The position numbers and the translations under genes were made by a program. This document shows, piece by piece, positions 1-7,718 of a DNA stretch of 15,187 nt (the first letter of the stretch is position 1; every line of letters begins with the position of its first letter). The notes beneath the pieces were generated by a model. That model was not told the DNA's origin, ran no database searches, and was given only the letters and a program-made list of their open reading frames with translations. The stretch spans positions 1 through 15,187 of the forward strand of contig JAZRCL010000043.1 in the NCBI GenBank assembly GCA_045659745.1, given 5' to 3'. Source of the stretch: SVTX01 sp045659745. Lineage in GTDB: Bacteria; Bacillota; Clostridia; Oscillospirales; CAG-272.

Positions 1-939
1 ATTTCGGGCAATGGAACAGACAAGCTCTATGAGGATATGCTTGACCGCGAGCTTGGAATAATTGAGGAAATATCGAAGTATGACGGAGCGGACGTACGCG
101 AGCTCGTAGTATGCGAAAACTTGCCCGTATGGCGCATAAGCAACATTGATTTTACAACCCTCTATCACGAAAGAATGGCGCAGATAAACACCAAGGGATA
201 TGGCATTTTCGCAAAATACAAAATGTTTGTAATAGGTGAGTGTGGCGAGATTCTACCTATCAAAAACCCCGACCCGATAAGCCTTTCGGATATGGTGGGA
301 TACGAGCAGGAAAGAGGCAAGATAATCACAAACACCGAGGCATTTTTGTCATCGCGTCCCGCCAATAACGTATTGCTTTACGGCGACGCGGGCACGGGTA
401 AATCCTCCACGGTCAAGGCTCTTGTAAACAGTATGTCAGACCGCGGACTCCGCCTTATAGAATTCAAGAAGGACCAACTCTCGCTTATCCCAAAAATCAC
501 CGAGCATCTGCACGGCAATCCCTTGAAATTTATTTTCTTTATAGACGACCTTACGTTTACATCCGACGACAAGGACTTCTGCGCCCTGAAGGCTACTCTT
601 GAGGGCGGAGTCACAGGCAGAGGAAACAACACTCTCATTTACGCGACCTCTAATCACCGCCATATGATAAAGGAATCCGCATCCGCGCGCCAGGACTCGG
701 TAAACACCGCGGATATGGTGCAGGAAACGGTCTCTCTCTCGGCTCGCTTTGGGCTCACGATAACATATCTCAAGTCCGACAGAGAGGGTTATGCGCATAT
801 CGTACGTGAGCTTGCACGCCGCGAGGGAATAAATATGCCCGACGACGAGCTTATCACGAAAGCAGAAGCATTTGCAATCCGCGGAGGCGGACGCAATCCT
901 AGAACCGCAAGACAGTTTGTTGATATGATATCCTACTAA
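1..939 (+). CDS. DUF815 family P-loop (AAA-type) ATPase, 5' end outside window
   Basis: The frame is open from base 1, so the gene starts before the window. The ATG at 37 is internal and has no ribosome binding site. Counting from that Met, the protein shows a Walker A motif GDAGTGKS (116-123), a hydrophobic strand ending in a Walker B DD (FIFFIDD, 165-171), a sensor-1-like YATSN (202-206), an arginine-finger-like SARFG (235-239) and a C-terminal sensor-2-like basic GGGRNPRTARQF segment (283-294). This arrangement fits the DUF815 family, predicted cytosolic AAA ATPases of unknown substrate that usually run to about 400 residues, so roughly the first quarter is probably missing. The gene ends at a perfect palindromic terminator shared with convergent rmuC. 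The family call is firm; the cellular role is unknown. Confidence 0.85.
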   Translation: MSGNGTDKLYEDMLDRELGIIEEISKYDGADVRELVVCENLPVWRISNIDFTTLYHERMAQINTKGYGIFAKYKMFVIGECGEILPIKNPDPISLSDMVGYEQERGKIITNTEAFLSSRPANNVLLYGDAGTGKSSTVKALVNSMSDRGLRLIEFKKDQLSLIPKITEHLHGNPLKFIFFIDDLTFTSDDKDFCALKATLEGGVTGRGNNTLIYATSNHRHMIKESASARQDSVNTADMVQETVSLSARFGLTITYLKSDREGYAHIVRELARREGINMPDDELITKAEAFAIRGGGRNPRTARQFVDMISY

Positions 940-942
940 AGA

Positions 943-972
943 AAAATCCGCAGAGAATTCTCTGCGGATTTT
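943..972. terminator. bidirectional intrinsic terminator between DUF815 gene and rmuC
   Basis: A perfect 15+15 bp inverted repeat (943-957 against 958-972) has a GC-rich core TCCGCAGAG flanked by A-tract and T-tract. It lies between two convergent stop codons and reads as a stem followed by U's on either strand. A few central bases must open to form the loop. Confidence 0.9.
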
Positions 973-974
973 AT

Positions 975-2318
975 TTATTCCTCATCAATAATGACCTCGG
1001 GGATCTCCTCGGAATTTATTTCAAGCAAGGCGTCAGCCTCAGCCGAGCTTACCGACTCGATAGCCTTGAGCTTTTTCTGAATAATGCTGCTTCTGTGCTG
1101 TGCGGTATCAAGCGTGCGTCCCGCCTCGTCAATCTTTTTCTTTGCCTTGTCAAGCAGATTTCCAAAGGTTTCGTACTGACCCTTGACGGCAGAAAGAATC
1201 TTGCGCACCTCGTTTGCCTTTTCGTTTATAGCAGCGATCTTGAAGCCCATAGAAAGGGAATTGAGAAGCGCGGTAATAGTCGTAGGACCTGCAATCATCA
1301 CGTTGCACTCCCGCTGAATCTTCTCCACAAGACCGTTTCTTGACGAAGCGATCTCGGCGTAAAGTCCCTCGGTAGCAAGGTACATAATTGCAAACGGCGT
1401 TGTCTTGGGAACGTTGATATATTTTGCAATAGTCTTTGCCTCGTGAAGCACTCTGTCCTCAAGGTCGTGACGAGCCTTCTCAAGCGCATCCTTATCCGCG
1501 CGGTCTGCCGCGTCACAAAGACGTATGTAGTCCTCAATGGGGAACTTGGAGTCAAGGGGAAGATAGGTAATTTCGCTGTAATTTTCACCCGAGGGTATCT
1601 TTATAGCAAATTCAACTCTGTCCTTGTATCTTTCACTTGGAGCGTAGTTTTCAACGTACATCTGCGGTATAGTCTGGTCAAGAATATTCTTAAGCTGAAC
1701 CTCTGCCCACGTGCCACGCGCCTTGACGTTTGTAAGCACACGGTTAAGTGTGGAAACGTGCTCTGTGATACCGCCCGACATCTCCTTCATCTCGCCAAGA
1801 GCCTTGTAGAGATTGGTAAGCTGCTCGGAGACGGTCTTAAACGACGAGTCAAGTCGCTCGGTAAGGGTAGCGGTGAGCTTTTCGTCAACCACCGCGCGCA
1901 TCTCGTCAAGCTTCTTTTCGTTGCTCTCGCGTATCTTTTCAAGAGACGCCTGTATTCTTTCGTTCTGCTTTTGAGTGTCCTCGGTGGATCTGTCGCGTAT
2001 CTCGTTGAGCTTTGAGAACATATCGCGGTATATAGCCGTGAGCTGCTCGGAATTTGTGCGCGAAAGACTTTCTATATTTTTGCCCACCTTATCAAGACTT
2101 TCGGCAAGCTCTTTTCTCTGATTGTGACTCTGATTGCTTTGCTCGCTTCTGTTACGGGAAAGCTCGTTTAGAATATCCTCGCGCAAGCGACTTATATCCT
2201 CTCGCGAGTTATTATTTTCAAGATTTTTAACCTTGCTCCAGAGCAGCGCGGCGATAATACAGGACACCGCAGTCATTACACAGGATATTATACATAAAAT
2301 AAGAATTGCAGGCTCCAT
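975..2318 (-). CDS. rmuC: RmuC family DNA recombination protein
   Basis: 447 residues, full length for the family. An N-terminal membrane anchor (about 4-27) is followed by a long charged heptad-rich coiled coil (about 35-190) and the RmuC nuclease-like domain (about 190-420). Recognisable signatures are GTWAEVQLKNIL (202-213), LPLDSKFP (253-260), TEGLYAEI (316-323) and GPTTITALLNSL (344-355). The RmuC domain is related to PD-(D/E)XK nucleases. In E. coli rmuC affects inversion at short inverted repeats; the biochemical activity is not settled. The ATG at 2318 is preceded by AAGGAG at good spacing and by a consensus promoter. It appears to be a single-gene transcript. In some family members the second signature residue is Gly (GxWGE); here it is Ala. 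Confidence 0.93.
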   Translation of the reverse strand: MEPAILILCIISCVMTAVSCIIAALLWSKVKNLENNNSREDISRLREDILNELSRNRSEQSNQSHNQRKELAESLDKVGKNIESLSRTNSEQLTAIYRDMFSKLNEIRDRSTEDTQKQNERIQASLEKIRESNEKKLDEMRAVVDEKLTATLTERLDSSFKTVSEQLTNLYKALGEMKEMSGGITEHVSTLNRVLTNVKARGTWAEVQLKNILDQTIPQMYVENYAPSERYKDRVEFAIKIPSGENYSEITYLPLDSKFPIEDYIRLCDAADRADKDALEKARHDLEDRVLHEAKTIAKYINVPKTTPFAIMYLATEGLYAEIASSRNGLVEKIQRECNVMIAGPTTITALLNSLSMGFKIAAINEKANEVRKILSAVKGQYETFGNLLDKAKKKIDEAGRTLDTAQHRSSIIQKKLKAIESVSSAEADALLEINSEEIPEVIIDEE

Positions 2319-2351
2319 AAAAGCTCCTTATATTTAATATTTACACTTTTT

Positions 2352-2380
2352 ATTATAAATGAATTATTGTACAAAGTCAA
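2352..2380 (-). promoter_or_regulatory. sigma-A-type promoter for rmuC
   Basis: On the minus strand, TTGACT (2380-2375) is followed after exactly 17 bp by TATAAT (2357-2352), about 35 bp upstream of the rmuC start codon. An alternative pairing, TTGACC (2393-2388) with TACAAT (2371-2366) at 16 bp, also exists. Confidence 0.75.
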
Positions 2381-2422
2381 TAGAACTGGTCAAATAATTT
2401 GGGTCAATATGTTTAATTGACG
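2375..2422. repeat. cluster of GTCAA/TTGAC motifs between divergent promoters
   Basis: GTCAA occurs at 2376, 2389 and 2403, at 13-14 bp intervals, and its complement TTGAC occurs at 2417. The first and last coincide with the -35 hexamers of the rmuC promoter and of the rightward promoter. The middle two are unexplained and could be operator half-sites or alternative -35 elements. Confidence 0.4.
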
Positions 2423-2445
2423 ATTAATCAAATATGTGGTATAAT
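2417..2445 (+). promoter_or_regulatory. sigma-A-type promoter with extended -10
   Basis: TTGACG (2417-2422), a 17 bp spacer and TATAAT (2440-2445) preceded by TGG, giving an extended -10. It drives the gene starting at 2484. Confidence 0.8.
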
Positions 2446-2483
2446 GTTATAAATAGTTGAATTATGACAAAAGGAGATATATC

Positions 2484-3116
2484 ATGCTTAAGGTTGAAAG
2501 AGTTTCGGTAATGAATTTTGAAAACGCCATCAGAGGCGCAAGAAATCCTCTTAACAGCTGGGCAAGAAGCGACAGCTATTATGACGAGAAGGGAAACTAC
2601 GTCCTTGGTGAAAATGATCTTTCCTTGGCTGTCCGCTTGGCGCGCGCAGGAAGCGACCACAGAAAATATCTGCGCCAGATATTCGTCTCTGTTGATATCA
2701 CAGCACCTTTTTATTGGTGGAAGGAATTTGATACCTATAAGGTCGGAACAGTGGCAAACTCCACTTCGACCATGCACAAGATTCAGGCAAAGGAATTTGT
2801 CAGAGACGACTTTTCCCATGACCGAATGGACGAGTCCACACTCCAGATGCTTGACGCGGTTATTTCTTGTCTTGAAAAGGAAAGACTTGCGTTTCTCGAG
2901 GATACGACTAACAAACAGCATTGGCACAATATGATACAGCTTTTGCCCTCGTCCTACAACCAGATGAGAACCGTGACTCTCAACTATGAAAACCTCATAG
3001 GCATATACTACGCGCGCAAGTCACATAAGCTCGCGGAATGGCACGTCTTCTGCGACTGGATAAAGACTCTGCCTTACGCGTCGGATATAATTCTCGTAAA
3101 AGAAAAAGAGCAGTAA
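2484..3116 (+). CDS. conserved hypothetical protein, possible divergent ThyX-like fold
   Basis: 210 residues from the ATG at 2484, which has AAAGGAGA at good spacing. A TTG 27 bp upstream in frame lacks such a site and was not chosen. Highly specific-looking blocks are APFYWWKEFDTYKVGT (74-89), NSTSTMHK (92-99) and LPSSYNQMRTVTLNYENL (154-171), followed by ARKSHKLAEWHVFCDWI (177-193). The order resembles flavin-dependent thymidylate synthase: a GSDH-type helix, a middle aromatic/basic block, then a Q..T.NYENL helix and an R..HK..EW helix, compared with ThyX N-L-R and R..AQWEIR. The RHR(x7)S signature that binds FAD and dUMP is absent, with W-W-K-E-F-D in its place, so thymidylate synthase activity is not claimed. 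From memory, similar proteins occur unannotated in Clostridia and their phages. It has its own promoter and terminator, so it is a monocistronic unit. Confidence 0.6.
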   Translation: MLKVERVSVMNFENAIRGARNPLNSWARSDSYYDEKGNYVLGENDLSLAVRLARAGSDHRKYLRQIFVSVDITAPFYWWKEFDTYKVGTVANSTSTMHKIQAKEFVRDDFSHDRMDESTLQMLDAVISCLEKERLAFLEDTTNKQHWHNMIQLLPSSYNQMRTVTLNYENLIGIYYARKSHKLAEWHVFCDWIKTLPYASDIILVKEKEQ

Positions 3117-3122
3117 TAAATC

Positions 3123-3150
3123 AAAATCCCACGGTCAACCGTGGGATTTT
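3123..3150. terminator. bidirectional intrinsic terminator
   Basis: A perfect 12 bp stem, AAAATCCCACGG (3123-3134) with its complement (3139-3150), loop TCAA, and A/T tracts on both sides. It serves the ThyX-like gene from the left and the trmL-mnmA operon from the right. Confidence 0.92.
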
Positions 3151-3153
3151 TCA

Positions 3154-4227
3154 TTATTTAACACCTGCAATTATACCGCCGCCGACAAGATAATCACCGT
3201 CGTACATTACCGCCGACTGACCTATCGCCGCCGCACGCTGCGGTGTATCAAACGTGAGAGTTATCTCGTCCTCGCCCGTCTGCTCGGCAACAGCGGGGCA
3301 GACCTTTTGACTGTATCTTATTTTCGCCTCAACACGAATGGGCGAGTCAATTCTATCAAAGGGAATAAGGTTTATATTTTTAAGCACTATTTTTCTTGAG
3401 AAGATAAACTCCTCGTCCGAGAGCGTGACCGTGTTGTTCTCGGCGTTCTTTTCCTTTACGAATATATGCTTTCCAACAGAAATGCCAAGCCCCTTGCGCT
3501 GACCTATGGTGTAGTGAATTACACCCTTGTGTTTGCCGATAATATTTCCGTTTATGTCAATATAGTTGCCGGGTCGGCTTTCGTATCCGCACTCACGTGT
3601 TATAAACGAAGCGTAATCTCCGTCGGGAACAAAGCAGATGTCCTGACTGTCGGACTTATGGGCATTTATAAGGTTGTTCTGCGCGGCGATCTCGCGTATT
3701 TCTGCCTTTGTGTACTCACCTAGAGGGAGGAGGGTGCGCGAGAGCTGTCTTTGGTCAAGCGACCACAAAACGTAAGTCTGATCCTTGCTTGTATCCTTGG
3801 CTTTTCGCAAAAGATATCTGCCCGAGCTATCTTTTTCAATTATCGCGTAATGACCCGTGGCTATCTTGTCCGCGCCGTCGGCTTGCGCCGCGTCAAGCAA
3901 CGCGCCAAACTTGAGATATTTGTTGCAGACTATACAAGGATTCGGCGTGCCGCCCGAAATGTACGTCTGCATAAAGTTTTCAATTACGTGCTTGTAAAAC
4001 TCGTCGCCAAAATCATATACCGTATGCTCAATGCCAAGCGAATGACAGAGATTTTTCGCGTCGAGTATATCCTGCTCGGTGTGACAGGGGACTGACGCGT
4101 CCTTTGGCGTATAAAGCCTCATGGTCGCGCCCGCAGTCTCAAATCCCGCCTGCTTTATAAGCAAAGCCGAAACACCGCTGTCAACTCCGCCGCTCATAGC
4201 GACAGTTACTTTCAAATTCTTATTCAT
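3154..4227 (-). CDS. mnmA: tRNA-specific 2-thiouridylase MnmA
   Basis: 357 residues, full length. MnmA adenylates U34 of tRNA-Lys, -Glu and -Gln and inserts sulfur at C2, giving the s2U part of (c)mnm5s2U in the cytosol. Visible elements are the PP-loop SGGVDS (12-17), the catalytic cysteine in NPCIVCNK (Cys101), the ATGHYA segment (123-128), the KDQTYVLW block (148-155) and the second catalytic cysteine in SQDICFV (Cys198). The HYTIGQRKGLG segment begins the C-terminal region. The ATG at 4227 has AAGGAA 7 bases upstream, inside the end of the trmL coding region. It is the second gene of a trmL-mnmA operon with a 15 bp gap. No nifS/iscS sulfur donor gene is next to it, so sulfur must come from elsewhere in the genome. 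Confidence 0.97.
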   Translation of the reverse strand: MNKNLKVTVAMSGGVDSGVSALLIKQAGFETAGATMRLYTPKDASVPCHTEQDILDAKNLCHSLGIEHTVYDFGDEFYKHVIENFMQTYISGGTPNPCIVCNKYLKFGALLDAAQADGADKIATGHYAIIEKDSSGRYLLRKAKDTSKDQTYVLWSLDQRQLSRTLLPLGEYTKAEIREIAAQNNLINAHKSDSQDICFVPDGDYASFITRECGYESRPGNYIDINGNIIGKHKGVIHYTIGQRKGLGISVGKHIFVKEKNAENNTVTLSDEEFIFSRKIVLKNINLIPFDRIDSPIRVEAKIRYSQKVCPAVAEQTGEDEITLTFDTPQRAAAIGQSAVMYDGDYLVGGGIIAGVK

Positions 4228-4242
4228 TTATACATTCCTTTG

Positions 4243-4764
4243 TTATTTGTACGTATCTCTTTCCGCGTCATTCCAAGAAAAGCTGGTAAGCTCGCCGTCA
4301 CCGCGCAGACCCTCAAAATCATACTGACGAAGCACCTCGTAGACTGCGATAGCCACTGCGTTTGAAAGGTTAAGGGAGCGGAGCTTATCTCTCATAGGAA
4401 TACGAACGCAGGTGTCGGGATTATCAAAAAGCAGATCCTCGGGAAGCCCCTTGGTCTCTTTTCCAAACATTATCCACGTCTGCTCGGGATATTTTATATC
4501 CGCGTATGTGTGCTGCGCCTTGGTCGTGAAATAATATACCTTTGCCTCGGGGTTCTTGTTGTAAAAATCCTCAAGTCCGTCGTAAAATCTTATGTCGAGC
4601 TTGTCCCAATAGTCAAGTCCCGCGCGCTTGAGCTTTGCGTTGTCTATCTCAAAGCCGAGAGGGCGTATAAGATGCAGAGAAGCGCCAGTTGCCGCGCAGG
4701 TGCGCGCGATATTGCCTGTGTTCTGAGGTATCTCGGGCTCGTGTAAAACAATATTTATGTGCAA
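4243..4764 (-). CDS. trmL: tRNA (cytidine/uridine(34)-2'-O)-methyltransferase TrmL
   Basis: 173 residues of the SPOUT (alpha/beta-knot) class. TrmL uses S-adenosylmethionine to 2'-O-methylate the wobble base of tRNA-Leu isoacceptors. Signatures are EPEIPQNTGNIAR (9-21), DYWDKL (51-56), MFGKETKGLP (99-108) and the knot-forming SLNLSNAVAIAVYEVLRQ (130-147), all in the expected order. The start is a TTG at 4764-4762, supported by AAAGGA 9 bases upstream and by the match of residue 1 to the usual N-terminus; there is no ATG alternative near it. It is the first gene of the operon with mnmA and has a consensus promoter upstream. The tail after residue 150 is a little longer than in many homologues. 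Confidence 0.95.
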   Translation of the reverse strand: MHINIVLHEPEIPQNTGNIARTCAATGASLHLIRPLGFEIDNAKLKRAGLDYWDKLDIRFYDGLEDFYNKNPEAKVYYFTTKAQHTYADIKYPEQTWIMFGKETKGLPEDLLFDNPDTCVRIPMRDKLRSLNLSNAVAIAVYEVLRQYDFEGLRGDGELTSFSWNDAERDTYK

Positions 4765-4804
4765 TTTTTTCAGTCCTTTGCTATTATTTTGTAATTGTAC
4801 TTGA

Positions 4805-4833
4805 ATTATATCTTAAAAATAAAATCTTTTCAA
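4805..4833 (-). promoter_or_regulatory. sigma-A-type promoter for trmL-mnmA
   Basis: On the minus strand, TTGAAA (4833-4828), a 17 bp spacer and TATAAT (4810-4805), about 40 bp before the trmL TTG start codon. It is divergent from the secA promoter 29 bp to the right. Confidence 0.75.
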
Positions 4834-4861
4834 GTATTTTACGAAAATTTACAAAAAAAAG

Positions 4862-4890
4862 TTACTTTATATTTAATTTTATGGTATAAT
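4862..4890 (+). promoter_or_regulatory. secA promoter with extended -10
   Basis: TATAAT at 4885-4890 is preceded by TGG (extended -10), with a poor -35 (TTACTT, 4862-4867) at 17 bp. This leaves a leader of about 70 nt before secA. A small hairpin, CGCC-AATTC-GGCG (4934-4946), sits just before the GGAGG (4950-4954). No SecM/VemP-like arrest peptide ORF is apparent in the leader. Confidence 0.7.
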
Positions 4891-4965
4891 AATGTGTATT
4901 GTATGTTTTTATACATTTTAGATTGATTTTTATCGCCAATTCGGCGTACGGAGGTTATAAATTTT

Positions 4966-7707
4966 ATGGGACTTTTCGGAACGTATAGTCAAAAACAGGT
5001 CAAAAAAGTTGAAAAAATAGCTGCAAAGATAGAAGCTCTTGCGGATAAGTATTCAAAAATGTCCGACGACGAGCTCAAAGCCATAACTCCTTGGCTTAAG
5101 GAACGTCTTGCAAACGGTGAGACACTTGACGATATTCTGCCCGACGCATACGCGGCAATAAGAGAGGCTGACGACCGAGTTCTCGGCAAGCGCCCCTTCC
5201 ACGTTCAGCTCATAGGCGGTATCATTCTGCACCAAGGAAGAATAGCCGAGATGAAAACAGGTGAAGGTAAGACTCTCGTTGCAACTCTCCCCGCATACCT
5301 TAACGCGCTGACAGGCAAGGGCGTTCATATCGTCACGGTCAACGAGTACCTTGCTCGCTACGGCTACGAGGAAATGAGTCGTGTTTACGGCTTTATGGGA
5401 CTCAGCACGGGTCTTGTAGTTCACGGACAGAGCCCCGCAGAAAAGCAGGCGGCTTATAACGCTGATATTACTTACGGAACAAACAACGAGTTTGGCTTCG
5501 ACTATCTCCGTGACAACATGGTCATATACAAGGAAAGACTTGCGCAGAGAGGACATGATTTCGCGATAGTCGACGAGGTTGACTCTATTCTTATAGACGA
5601 GGCAAGAACTCCTCTTATCATATCGGGCGAGGGTGACGAGCCTACCGACATGTACGACAGAGCTGACAGATTTGTACGTACACTTAAAAAGCACGTGACC
5701 AAGGAAATGGACACCAAGCAGGAGCTTGACGAAATAGACGCAGATTACGTGGTTGACGAGAAGGCAAGAAACGCAGTCCTCACACCCCGTGGCTCTGCAA
5801 AGGCAGAAAAATACTTTGAGGTAGAGAACTACGCTGACCCCGAAAACGCGGAGCTTGCTCACTACATCAATCAGGCTATAAAGGCTCATGGCACAATGCA
5901 CCGCGATCAGCAGTATATGGTGACTGATCAGGGCGTTATGATAGTTGATGAGTTCACAGGGCGCGTTATGCCCGGCCGTAGATACTCCGACGGTCTTCAT
6001 CAGGCCATCGAGGCAAAAGAGGGCGTAAAAATAGAGAAAGAGAACAAGACTCTTGCAACTATCACGTTCCAGAACTACTTCAGAATGTACAGAAAGCTCT
6101 CGGGTATGACGGGTACCGCGCTCACCGAGGAAAACGAATTCCGCGAGATATATCAGCTTGACGTGGTAGAAGTACCTACCAACAAGCCTATGATAAGACG
6201 CGATCACGACGACAGAGTTTATAAAACTATAAACGGAAAGTACAACGCTATTATTGAGCAGATACGCGAATGTCATGAAAAGGGACAGCCCGTGCTTGTA
6301 GGTACGGTCTCTATTGAAAAGTCCGAGGAGCTTTCGCGTAAGCTTCGAAACGTTGGAATTCCTCACACCGTCCTCAACGCAAAGTATCACGCCAAGGAAG
6401 CCGAGATAGTCGCACAGGCAGGTAAGTTTGGCGCAGTCACCATATCCACCAACATGGCGGGACGTGGTACTGACATTATGCTCGGCGGAAACCCCGAGTT
6501 CCTTGCAAAGAAAGAAATGCGCTCTATGGATATCCCCGACGAGATAATCGCCGAGGCAAACGGAACGTCTATCACAGAAGACCCCGAAATACTCAAGGCA
6601 AGAGAGATATTCTCCGAGCTTTACGAAAAATATAAGGAAGAAATTGCGCCCGAAGCTGCGCAGGTCAAGGCGGTCGGAGGACTTTTCATTCTCGGTACTG
6701 AAAGACACGAGAGCCGTCGTATAGACAATCAGCTCCGCGGACGTGCAGGACGTCAGGGCGACCCCGGTGAATCAAGATTTTATCTGTCACTTCAGGACGA
6801 TCTTATGAGACTGTTTGGCTCTGATAAGCTTATCGGGCTCGTAGATAAAATGGGACTTGACGAAAATACCCCCATCGACGCACGTATCCTTTCCAACAGA
6901 ATAGAGGGAGCACAGGCAAGCCTTGAGGATGCAAACTTCAAGCGCCGTAAGTACGTCCTTTCCTACGACGACGTAATGAACCAGCAGAGAACTATAATCT
7001 ACAGACAGAGAAAAGACGTTCTCGACGGCGGCGACGGTATCAAGGAAACCATCAAAAAGCTTATCGTATCCAGCATAAACGATATCGTTCGCTCGCATCT
7101 TGGAGATGCCGAGCCCATATCTTGGGATCTTGACGCGCTCCGCGCGGATCTTACCTACGTTTGCGACGAGGGCGACCTTGTGTTTGAGGAAAAGCAGCTC
7201 TCACAGCTCTCGGTAGACGATATAGTTCATATTCTCGGTGATAAGGCGCTTTCAAAGTACGCCGAAAAGGAAGAACTTTTCGGAGAGGCACAGTATCTCG
7301 AGATACAGAGAGCCGTGCTTTTGCAGAATGTTGACCGCGCTTGGATGGAGCATATCGACGCTATGGACGACCTTAAGGACACTATAAGACTTCAGTCATA
7401 TGCGCACAGAGATCCTGTCACAGAATACCGTATCATTGGCGGCGAGATGTTCGACGTAATGATAGACGAGATAAGAGAAAAGACAGTAAGAACGCTCCTT
7501 TCTATCATACCCAGACCCAAGATGGAGATAAAGCGAGTTCAGGTTGCAAATCCCATAAACGCGGGCTTTGCTGGCGGTGAAAAGAAAACAACCGTTAAAA
7601 AGGTTAACGTGCCCAAGACGTCGAGCAAGGTCGGAAGAAACGAGCCCTGTCCTTGCGGCTCGGGTAAAAAATACAAGAACTGCTGCGGCGCAAATTCCGC
7701 AAATTAA
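4966..7707 (+). CDS. secA: preprotein translocase ATPase SecA
   Basis: 913 residues, full length. SecA is the motor that pushes unfolded preproteins through SecYEG. Visible are the nucleotide-binding Walker A MKTGEGKT (96-103), a DEVDSILIDEARTPLIISG block (203-221) containing Walker B, the preprotein-crosslinking region with the VDEFTGR and GRRYSDGLHQAIEAKE segments, KLSGMTGTA, and NMAGRGTDI with QLRGRAGRQGDPG of the second RecA domain. The helical scaffold with YDDVMNQQR follows. The C-terminal SEC-C zinc motif C-x-C-x8-C-C (Cys895, 897, 906, 907) is intact. Start: ATG with GGAGG 11 bases upstream. The usual VNDYLAxRD motif reads VNEYLARYGYEEM here, so the common RD is replaced. Two membrane protein genes follow within 30 bp and probably share the transcript. 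There is one copy in the window; no secA2 features are seen. Confidence 0.98.
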   Translation: MGLFGTYSQKQVKKVEKIAAKIEALADKYSKMSDDELKAITPWLKERLANGETLDDILPDAYAAIREADDRVLGKRPFHVQLIGGIILHQGRIAEMKTGEGKTLVATLPAYLNALTGKGVHIVTVNEYLARYGYEEMSRVYGFMGLSTGLVVHGQSPAEKQAAYNADITYGTNNEFGFDYLRDNMVIYKERLAQRGHDFAIVDEVDSILIDEARTPLIISGEGDEPTDMYDRADRFVRTLKKHVTKEMDTKQELDEIDADYVVDEKARNAVLTPRGSAKAEKYFEVENYADPENAELAHYINQAIKAHGTMHRDQQYMVTDQGVMIVDEFTGRVMPGRRYSDGLHQAIEAKEGVKIEKENKTLATITFQNYFRMYRKLSGMTGTALTEENEFREIYQLDVVEVPTNKPMIRRDHDDRVYKTINGKYNAIIEQIRECHEKGQPVLVGTVSIEKSEELSRKLRNVGIPHTVLNAKYHAKEAEIVAQAGKFGAVTISTNMAGRGTDIMLGGNPEFLAKKEMRSMDIPDEIIAEANGTSITEDPEILKAREIFSELYEKYKEEIAPEAAQVKAVGGLFILGTERHESRRIDNQLRGRAGRQGDPGESRFYLSLQDDLMRLFGSDKLIGLVDKMGLDENTPIDARILSNRIEGAQASLEDANFKRRKYVLSYDDVMNQQRTIIYRQRKDVLDGGDGIKETIKKLIVSSINDIVRSHLGDAEPISWDLDALRADLTYVCDEGDLVFEEKQLSQLSVDDIVHILGDKALSKYAEKEELFGEAQYLEIQRAVLLQNVDRAWMEHIDAMDDLKDTIRLQSYAHRDPVTEYRIIGGEMFDVMIDEIREKTVRTLLSIIPRPKMEIKRVQVANPINAGFAGGEKKTTVKKVNVPKTSSKVGRNEPCPCGSGKKYKNCCGANSAN

Positions 7708-7718
7708 AGGATTTTAAT

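Noticed and set aside
2424..2927. Minus-strand frame of 167 codons opposite the ThyX-like gene
   Set aside because: It covers the rightward promoter and coding region, has no domain, and the opposite frame has a promoter, ribosome binding site, terminator and conserved-looking motifs.
2484..3116. Annotation as thymidylate synthase thyX
   Set aside because: The RHR(x7)S flavin/dUMP signature is absent; only an overall resemblance in the order of conserved helices remains, so the gene is left unnamed.
5053..6708. Minus-strand open frame of 551 codons opposite secA
   Set aside because: Unusually long, but it lies entirely antisense to a clear secA, has no recognisable motif or ribosome binding site, and is explained by the codon bias of the sense strand.
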